A DNA stretch of 64,000 bases from Sphingobium xenophagum NBRC 107872. GTDB taxonomy: Bacteria; Pseudomonadota; Alphaproteobacteria; Sphingomonadales; Sphingomonadaceae. Shown here in pieces: positions 58,179 to 64,000 of this stretch; position 1 is the stretch's first letter, and every line of letters begins with the position of its first letter. Below the pieces are notes generated by a model. The model was given only the letters and a program-made list of their open reading frames with translations. It was not told where the DNA came from and did not search any database. Position numbers and translations under genes: made by a program. Location: contig NZ_BARE01000030.1 of assembly GCF_000367345.1 (NCBI RefSeq), forward strand, positions 27,697-91,696. The letters run 5' to 3'.

Positions 58179-59579
58179 ATGACTGCCCTTCGCCTGTTCG
58201 TGCCGCTTCTATGTGCCCTCCCCATTGCCGCGCTGGCGCAGGACGCCGCCGATCCGACCGGGGCTTCGGCCCAGGGCGATGTTGCGGTCACCATCTATAA
58301 TGGCGGCCAGTCGCTGGTGCAGGATGACCGGCAACTGGCGATGACGCAGGGGCGCAACCGCATCGAATTTCCCGATGTGTCGGCGCGCATCCGGCCTGAA
58401 ACCGTCACCCTGTCGGGGCCGGGCATCGCGATCGTCGAACAGAATTTCGACTATGATCTGCTGTCGCCCGACAAGCTGATGGACAAGGCTGTCGGGCAGG
58501 AGGTGACGCTGGTGCGCACCAATCCGGCGACCGGCGCGGAAACGCGCGAGCGGGCCAAGATACTCGCGGCCAATGGCGGCATCGTGCTCCAGATCGGCGC
58601 GCGGATCGAGGTTCTGCGCGACGATGGCCTGCCGGTGCGGGTGATATTCGATCGGGTGCCGCCCAATTTGCGCGCCAAGCCGACCCTGTCGGTCACGGTC
58701 GATGCGGAGCGCGGTGGCACGGTGCCGACCCGCCTGTCCTACCTGACCCCCAATATGGGCTGGACCGCCGACTATGTCGCGCTGTTCGACGCCGCCAAGG
58801 GCGCGATGGACATGCAGGGCTGGGTCACGCTGACCAACAATACAGGCACGACCTTCAACAATGCGCGGACCATCCTGGTCGCGGGCAATCCCGCCAATGG
58901 GGGCGGTCGCCGCAACTGGTGGCAATCGGGCAGCGGCGCGATCGACCAGGCGGGAACGGAAAGCGGCCCGCGCGAGCGGCTGGGCGACTATTATCTCTAT
59001 CCGCTGGAGCGCCGCACGACGATCGCCAACGCACAGCAGAAACAGGTGAGTTTTCTGGACGTGAAGGGCGCGCCGGCGCGGGCGACCTATGAATATCTCA
59101 ACCCCTGGCTCGGCAGTTCAGCCGAACCGCTGAGTGCGTCGAGCGTGCTGAAATTCTCGACATCCAAACAGGGCGGGCTTGGCGATCAACTGCCCGCGGG
59201 CACGATCCGCGTCTATATGCGCGACGCGCGCGGCGATCCGCAATTCATCGGCGAAAACAGCATCGACCATACGCCGATGGGATCGTCGATGGCGCTGCGC
59301 ACGGGCGAGGCGTTCGACGTCAAGGTCCGGCCAACGGTCGAACAGCGCATGAAAAAGGGCGGATCGCGCTGGGAAACACGGATGCGCTATACGCTGACCA
59401 ACGCCCGGCCCGAAGCCATCACGATCGATCTGGCGCAGGACGGGCTGTGGGGCGACACCCGCGTCACCGCGCAGAGCGTGGAAGGGCGGCGCGTGTCGGC
59501 CGACCGGATGGAATGGAGCGTGCCGGTCCGGGCCAACGGGTCGGTCGACCTGACCGTCACTTTCGAATCGCGCTACTGA
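58179..59579 (+). CDS. DUF4139 domain protein (secreted), copy 1
   Basis: 466 residues with a signal peptide (MTALRLFVPLLCALPIAALA). The protein is beta-rich with repeated strands and carries the DUF4139 region in the second half (LSYLTPNMGWTADYVALFD and VSFLDVKGAPARATYEYL). Relatives are annotated as MuiA-like. Role unproven. It is followed by a related gene in the same direction 11 bases later. Confidence 0.85.
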   Translation: MTALRLFVPLLCALPIAALAQDAADPTGASAQGDVAVTIYNGGQSLVQDDRQLAMTQGRNRIEFPDVSARIRPETVTLSGPGIAIVEQNFDYDLLSPDKLMDKAVGQEVTLVRTNPATGAETRERAKILAANGGIVLQIGARIEVLRDDGLPVRVIFDRVPPNLRAKPTLSVTVDAERGGTVPTRLSYLTPNMGWTADYVALFDAAKGAMDMQGWVTLTNNTGTTFNNARTILVAGNPANGGGRRNWWQSGSGAIDQAGTESGPRERLGDYYLYPLERRTTIANAQQKQVSFLDVKGAPARATYEYLNPWLGSSAEPLSASSVLKFSTSKQGGLGDQLPAGTIRVYMRDARGDPQFIGENSIDHTPMGSSMALRTGEAFDVKVRPTVEQRMKKGGSRWETRMRYTLTNARPEAITIDLAQDGLWGDTRVTAQSVEGRRVSADRMEWSVPVRANGSVDLTVTFESRY

Positions 59580-59590
59580 AGCGGGTCGTA

Positions 59591-61183
59591 GTGCGGCTTT
59601 TGCGATATTGGGCGCCTGTTCCCGCCTTCGCGGGTTGGCTTTTGGCGCTGTCTCTTTGTGCCATTGCTCCATCGGTGCAGGCCGATACCGTCATTTCCAC
59701 CCGGATCGATGCCGTATCGGTCACCGTCTATCGCGCGCCGGACCGCGCGGCTGGCGCGATCGATCGTAACTGGCCGGGCGGCTATGCGCTGGTCACCGAA
59801 ACCCGCACGGTCGATCTGCCGCAGGGCGAATCGGTGGTCCGGTTCGAAGGGGTGGCCGAAGGGCTGATGCCCGAAACCGCCATCCTGACCGGCATGCCGC
59901 GCGGCGTGCGGGAGAAGAATCGCGATGCGCGGCTGCTGTCGCCCGCAGGGTTGGTCGACGCCTATCTCAAGCGCCGCGTCACGCTGCGCCGCACCGACCG
60001 CGCAACCGGCAAGGTGACCGAGCAGGACGCGATACTGAGCGCCGGGCCGACCGGCGGCGTGATTGTCCGGACAGAGCAGGGCTATGAAGCGCTGGGGTGC
60101 AGCGGCCTGCCCGAAAGGATGCTCTACCCACAGGCACCCAAGGATCTGTCGCCGCGTCCGACGCTGTCGGTGATTGCGACCAGCGACCGGGCGACCCGCG
60201 CGACGTTGCAACTCACCTATCTGGCCGAAGGGTTCGACTGGTCCGCTTCCTATGTCGCCGACATGCAGGGGGATGGCAGCAGGCTGGACCTGATGGCGTG
60301 GCTGACGGTCGCCAATGGCGGCGTCACCGGCTTTGCCGACGCCCAGCTCAACGTCATTGCCGGACAGCCCCATCGCCAGCCACGCGGGGATCAGCCACGG
60401 CCCACCGGCGGCCCGCTGCGCCTGACCTGCTGGCCGATGGACATTACCAGCACCCATCCGCGCTGGAACCTGTTTCCGGTCGAGATGCCCCCGGCCATGA
60501 TGGCGGACGGCGCGCAGGAGATCATGGTGACGGCGCAGCGCGCGACCGGAGCGGTCCTTTCGCCGATGGCTGTTGCCGCTCCGCCGCCGCCCGCGCCGGT
60601 CGTGGCGGAACAGGAGGATCTGGGCGATCTGAAATTCTACCGCGTGCCCGTGTCCGTGACGGTCGCCGCCAGCAGCCAGAAGCAGGTCGCGCTGCTGCGC
60701 CAGCCCGGGGTCAAGGTCGAGCGCCTTTACGCCGCGACGGTCAGCGGAGCATTGGACGCGGCCGAATCCCGGCCGATGACGCTGCGGTTGCGGCTACAGA
60801 ATCGCAAGGATGATGGCCTTGGCCTGCCCATGCCGTCAGGGCGCGTCGCGGTTTTCGAGCAGGTGGACGATATGCGCCTGCTGGCTGGGGAGGCGGACAT
60901 TGGCGACAAGGCGGAAGGTGAACGGATCGACTATGACCTCGCTGAAAGCGCGGACGTCCGCATCGCGGTGCGGCCGACGGGGTCGACGCGCGAGCGCCAG
61001 GACTGGACGATCGCGCTCAGCAACGCCCGGCCGTTCGATGTGACCGCCGAAGTCACCATCCCGCACGACATAGAGCCCCGCCCGAAGGACATGGAGCGGC
61101 GCGGCAATGCATGGATCTGGCGAGTCACAGTCCCCGCCAATGGCAAGGCCGACCTGACCTATACGCGGCGTTTGCCGCGCTGA
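59591..61183 (+). CDS. DUF4139 domain protein (secreted), copy 2
   Basis: About 530 residues from a GTG at 59591. Signal peptide WLLALSLCAIAPSVQA. LQLTYLAEGFDWSASYVADMQGD and FYRVPVSVTVAASSQKQVALL correspond to the LSYLTPNMGW... and ...QKQVSFL blocks of copy 1, so the two genes are paralogues arranged in tandem. A central Pro/Ala linker (AAPPPPAPVVAEQED) is present only here. Possibly outer-envelope proteins acting together. Confidence 0.82.
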   Translation: MRLLRYWAPVPAFAGWLLALSLCAIAPSVQADTVISTRIDAVSVTVYRAPDRAAGAIDRNWPGGYALVTETRTVDLPQGESVVRFEGVAEGLMPETAILTGMPRGVREKNRDARLLSPAGLVDAYLKRRVTLRRTDRATGKVTEQDAILSAGPTGGVIVRTEQGYEALGCSGLPERMLYPQAPKDLSPRPTLSVIATSDRATRATLQLTYLAEGFDWSASYVADMQGDGSRLDLMAWLTVANGGVTGFADAQLNVIAGQPHRQPRGDQPRPTGGPLRLTCWPMDITSTHPRWNLFPVEMPPAMMADGAQEIMVTAQRATGAVLSPMAVAAPPPPAPVVAEQEDLGDLKFYRVPVSVTVAASSQKQVALLRQPGVKVERLYAATVSGALDAAESRPMTLRLRLQNRKDDGLGLPMPSGRVAVFEQVDDMRLLAGEADIGDKAEGERIDYDLAESADVRIAVRPTGSTRERQDWTIALSNARPFDVTAEVTIPHDIEPRPKDMERRGNAWIWRVTVPANGKADLTYTRRLPR

Positions 61184-61187
61184 GCTT

Positions 61188-61565
61188 TCAGGCGTCGGGC
61201 AGGGGCCGGGGCCGGTGATTTTCGTCCAGCGCGACGAAGGTGAACAGCCCGCTGGTCAGGTCCACCTGCTCCTCCTGCGGTCCGCGAACCGCCACCACGT
61301 CGATGCGGATGGCGACCGACGTGCGGCCTCGCCGCTCCTCATGGGCGTAGACCGACACGACATCCCCCAGCAATATGGGGGTGATGAACTTCATGCTTTC
61401 GATCGCCACGGTCGCAACCGCGCCCTGCGCGATCCGATGGGCGATGATGCCGCCCGCAATGTCCATCTGGCTGAGTACCCAGCCGCCGAAAATATGGCCA
61501 TTGGCGTTGATGTCCGCCAACTGCGGCATCACGCGCAACACGACATCACCGCGCGTCTTGGTCAT
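61188..61565 (-). CDS. acyl-CoA thioesterase (YciA-type hot-dog)
   Basis: 125 residues, hot-dog fold. LADINANGHIFGGWVLSQMDIAGGIIAHR is the YciA/BACH-like active-site region with the NGHIFGGW motif. Expected to hydrolyse acyl-CoA. The 5' end overlaps the next upstream gene (61546-61857) by 20 bases; both are on the minus strand and likely one unit. Confidence 0.92.
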   Translation of the reverse strand: MTKTRGDVVLRVMPQLADINANGHIFGGWVLSQMDIAGGIIAHRIAQGAVATVAIESMKFITPILLGDVVSVYAHEERRGRTSVAIRIDVVAVRGPQEEQVDLTSGLFTFVALDENHRPRPLPDA

Positions 61566-61857
61566 GCTCTGGCACCTCATCCTTGATCCGGTCGATTACC
61601 TGTTCATCATGCCCGGTGCCGCTGGACAGGAAAACCAGCGCCATCAGGCCGGTTCCCAGCATGAAGGTCAACCATACGCCCAAAATCGTGGCGATGATCA
61701 TGTGGATCGGCATCGGCCCGGCCCATAGCCGCAGGAAGATGAGCGAAGCCGCCACGCAGGCCGCGCCCCCCGCAGCCATCCACAGCATGATGCGGCGAAA
61801 CCGCGTCCATGCGGCTGCGGCAATTTGTGGATCGTCGAGGGCTTGTTTGCGTGTCAT
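61546..61857 (-). CDS. small membrane protein
   Basis: 103 residues with two membrane helices (about 23-43 and 50-75: IMLWMAAGGAACVAASLIFL and MIIATILGVWLTFMLGTGLM) and charged ends. AAGAG lies upstream of ATG 61857. No known domain. It is co-transcribed with the thioesterase and divergent from the CBS protein. Confidence 0.8.
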   Translation of the reverse strand: MTRKQALDDPQIAAAAWTRFRRIMLWMAAGGAACVAASLIFLRLWAGPMPIHMIIATILGVWLTFMLGTGLMALVFLSSGTGHDEQVIDRIKDEVPEHDQDAR

Positions 61858-61928
61858 CTCTTTTCTTTGGCTTACGAAAATGTGATCATCAAGCATTGAG
61901 ACATAATGTCCAGGAAAGGAGAGCGGTC

Positions 61929-62357
61929 ATGACCATCGCGGCGATATTGGAGGGCAAGGGGCGTGACGTCATCCAGGTGCGATCGACCGACAGCGTGCTG
62001 TCCGTCGTGACGCTGCTGGCGGAACAGCGGATCGGCTGCGTACCGGTGGTGGATGACGGGCAGGTGGTCGGGATATTTTCCGAGCGCGACCTGGTCTATC
62101 GCGTCGCGACCGAAGGCGCGGCGGCGCTGGAGCGTCCGGTTGCGGAAGTGATGACCGCCCCTGCCATCACCATCGACGACGACACGCCGGTCATGGCGGG
62201 CCTGTCGCTGATGACAAAGCGGCGCATCCGCCACCTGCCGGTCGTCGTCGGCGGCGAATTGATCGGGCTGATTTCGATCGGTGATCTCGTCAAGTTCCGC
62301 ATCGACCGGATCGAGGCGGAAGCGGCTGCCTTGCGCGACTATATCCAGACCGCCTGA
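61929..62357 (+). CDS. CBS domain protein
   Basis: 142 residues with two CBS modules: VIQVRSTDSVLSVVTLLAEQRIGCVPVVDDGQVVGIFSERDLVY and ITIDDDTPVMAGLSLMTKRRIRHLPVVVGGELIGLISIGDLVKF. Such stand-alone pairs bind adenosyl nucleotides and act as regulators; the partner is unknown. AAAGGAGAG precedes ATG 61929. Confidence 0.94.
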   Translation: MTIAAILEGKGRDVIQVRSTDSVLSVVTLLAEQRIGCVPVVDDGQVVGIFSERDLVYRVATEGAAALERPVAEVMTAPAITIDDDTPVMAGLSLMTKRRIRHLPVVVGGELIGLISIGDLVKFRIDRIEAEAAALRDYIQTA

Positions 62358-62403
62358 AAGACCGGCTCGACACGCGCTCTTGCGCGCCTGTCGAGCCACA
62401 TTC

Positions 62404-63891
62404 TCAGGCGGGCGCCTGAACCGGCGGCGCGCGGCGAATCACCAGCGCGACCAGTTCCATCAGCGTGCCCCGCGCGCACAGCATCAACGCGGCGAGGAAG
62501 GCTATGCCCCCCGTCGGCACCAGCACGGCGAGTCGCACCGGCGCAGCCAGCGGCGGCAGGATGCGATCGACCGCCAGCACGACGCCGGCCATCAGGATCG
62601 CGCAGCCCAGCCCCGGCGCGGCGGCCCGCACCAGATCGATCAGGCGCAGGCCCATCGGCGCTCCGGCCAGCCGCGCCGTCACGATCGTCAGGATCGGAAA
62701 CGCGCCGAGCCACGCCCAGGCAAGGCCGATCGCGCCGAAGGAGATGCCGATCAGGAAGGCGACCGGCATCAGCACCGCGCCGACGCCCGCGATTCGCGCG
62801 GTCGTGCCGGGGCGGCCCAGCGCATTGCTGACCGGCGCGAACATCACCTGCAACGTCATGAACGGCATGGCCAGCGCCAGCACCGCGACGAAGGGGGCCA
62901 TCTCCAGCCATTTCGCCCCGAACAATGTTTCGACCAAAGGCTCTGCGGTCACGGCCATGCCCAGATAGACCGGGCAGGATATGAGCAGCAGCAGCCGCAC
63001 CGCCTTGCAAAAGGACCAGGCGACGCGCGATGGGTCTTTCTGCATCCGCGCATAGGCGGGAAAGGCGACGTCGTTGAGCGGCGGGATGAATTTGCTGACG
63101 AAAATCTGGGTCAGGAACAGCGCTTCGGCATAAAGGCCCAGCTGGTGCGGCTCCAGCACGCGCCCGCCGATGAAAATATCCGCCTGGCTCTGGATGATCC
63201 AGAAAAGCTGGCCGCCAAGCAGCGAAGCGCCATAGGCGACCATCGCGCCAGTGCCGCGAAAATCGAATGTGGGAATCGGCCGGAACCCGGTCGCCAGCAC
63301 ATAGCCCAGCCCCTTGACCCAGAAGCCCGCGATCGGCGCGAACACCAATGTCCATACGCCCCAGCCCGACAGCGCGCCGACCAGCGCCACGGCGGCGGAG
63401 GCGATGGCCGCGATCAGGTTGACCAGGGCAGGCCGCTTGAAATCGAGCGCCCGTCCCATGATCGCTTCGGGAATCGAGATGAAGGGGGTGGAGAGGTAGA
63501 GCAAAGCCTGCACCCGCAGCAGGTCGGCGACCATCGGCTGGTCGTAATAATCCGCCGCGATCGGGGCGATTCCCAGCTGGAGCAAGGCCAGGCTGCCATT
63601 GAGCAGCAGCATGATGGTGAAGGCTTGCCGCAGGCGGTGCGAATCCAGCTTGTCCGACTGCACCAGTGCGCTGACCAGCCCATAGCCGTTGAGGAAGGTG
63701 GCGAAATTCAAGATCACCTGGGTCATCGCAAACAGGCCGTAATCGCTCGGATCGAGCAGGCGGATGACCGCCAGCGTCACCACCCAGCTCATCATCTGCG
63801 ACACGATCTGACTTCCCGAACGCCAGAAAATCGCGCTTCTTATGCGTGCGCCAAACCCCGCGTCGTTCGCGTCGGCATCCTGCAAACTCAT
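62404..63891 (-). CDS. polysaccharide/lipopolysaccharide flippase (Wzx/MATE-like)
   Basis: 495 residues with about 12-14 membrane helices of the polysaccharide transporter family. The N-terminal SQIVSQMMSWVVTLAVIRLLDPSDYGLFAMTQV, with its typical LxPxxYGxxA block, is the hallmark, together with ADIFIGGRVLEPHQLGLYAEA. Flips lipid-linked sugars across the inner membrane. ATG 63891. Upstream 63892-64000 runs to the window edge with no gene resolved. Confidence 0.9.
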   Translation of the reverse strand: MSLQDADANDAGFGARIRSAIFWRSGSQIVSQMMSWVVTLAVIRLLDPSDYGLFAMTQVILNFATFLNGYGLVSALVQSDKLDSHRLRQAFTIMLLLNGSLALLQLGIAPIAADYYDQPMVADLLRVQALLYLSTPFISIPEAIMGRALDFKRPALVNLIAAIASAAVALVGALSGWGVWTLVFAPIAGFWVKGLGYVLATGFRPIPTFDFRGTGAMVAYGASLLGGQLFWIIQSQADIFIGGRVLEPHQLGLYAEALFLTQIFVSKFIPPLNDVAFPAYARMQKDPSRVAWSFCKAVRLLLLISCPVYLGMAVTAEPLVETLFGAKWLEMAPFVAVLALAMPFMTLQVMFAPVSNALGRPGTTARIAGVGAVLMPVAFLIGISFGAIGLAWAWLGAFPILTIVTARLAGAPMGLRLIDLVRAAAPGLGCAILMAGVVLAVDRILPPLAAPVRLAVLVPTGGIAFLAALMLCARGTLMELVALVIRRAPPVQAPA

Positions 63892-64000
63892 AGTCTCGAT
63901 CACCCATGGCCATGATGGCCGTCCGCCCCGTCTAGCCTCCAAACGCCAAAAATTTCTGAAATAAAATTGCAAAAAGCATTTGACGGGTCGGCAGGTCGGG

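Overview
The window is one contiguous piece of a high-GC alphaproteobacterial chromosome, most likely a sphingomonad (Sphingobium, Sphingomonas or Sphingopyxis type). The basis is the gene content: a DUF2093 protein, DciA beside two DsbA-like proteins with CSHC active sites, a TonB-dependent receptor next to a sulfotransferase-like protein and a TPR/aspartyl-asparaginyl beta-hydroxylase, a PspF-PspABC stress operon, DUF4167, and dispersed GTCATCC...GGATC hairpin repeats. No rRNA, tRNA, intact insertion sequence, phage module or CRISPR array was seen. Almost everything is core chromosome.

Layout. 1-8.2 kb: the 5' part of ruvA (running off the left edge, with a possible SOS box), a lone ClpP-fold protein, membrane proteins, gshA, rsmE, ubiA and a phospholipase D-family enzyme. 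8.2-8.8 kb: a BrnT/BrnA toxin-antitoxin pair with a repeated operator-like motif. 8.8-18.6 kb: smc, two DsbA-like oxidoreductases, dciA, mutY, nudC, pmbA/tldE and a cysQ-type phosphatase. 18.6-19.8 kb: a small variable spot with an eroded SGNH-hydrolase remnant and a lower-GC acyltransferase-3 gene. 19.8-25 kb: helix-hairpin-helix membrane protein, purD, xseA, DUF2093, M23 peptidase. 25-31 kb: TonB receptor broken by one stop codon, sulfotransferase-like protein, TPR-AspH hydroxylase. 31-37 kb: clpB and a double-domain M16 peptidase. 37-43 kb: MarR regulator and the complete ybgC-tolQ-tolR-tolA-tolB-pal operon. 43-48 kb: 3-hydroxyacyl-CoA dehydrogenase, then pspF divergent from a sigma-54 controlled psp operon. 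48-54 kb: sufE, ggt, ppa, M61 peptidase. 53.5-57 kb: hisS-prfA-prmC. 57-64 kb: DUF4167, two DUF4139 proteins, thioesterase, CBS protein, and a polysaccharide flippase.

Most interesting. The psp operon is extended well beyond pspABC. It begins with a 57-residue secreted or membrane peptide and ends with four further small proteins, each with one N-terminal membrane segment and a short coiled coil. PspB, three of the four added proteins and the PspC C-terminus share a recognisable ER(I/L)xxD...L..EI..LR-like tail in whole or part; the fourth ends in a shorter version. This looks like a family of PspB-like adaptors built by duplication, and is my best candidate for an under-described system.

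Other points: the last ~110 codons of hisS, which are its anticodon-binding domain, are about 48% GC inside a much richer neighbourhood and look like a recombined domain. The TonB receptor carries a single in-frame nonsense codon. The MarR gene has a perfect 16-bp palindrome touching its start codon. Several palindromic repeats sit in intergenic spaces, one of them between tolQ and tolR.
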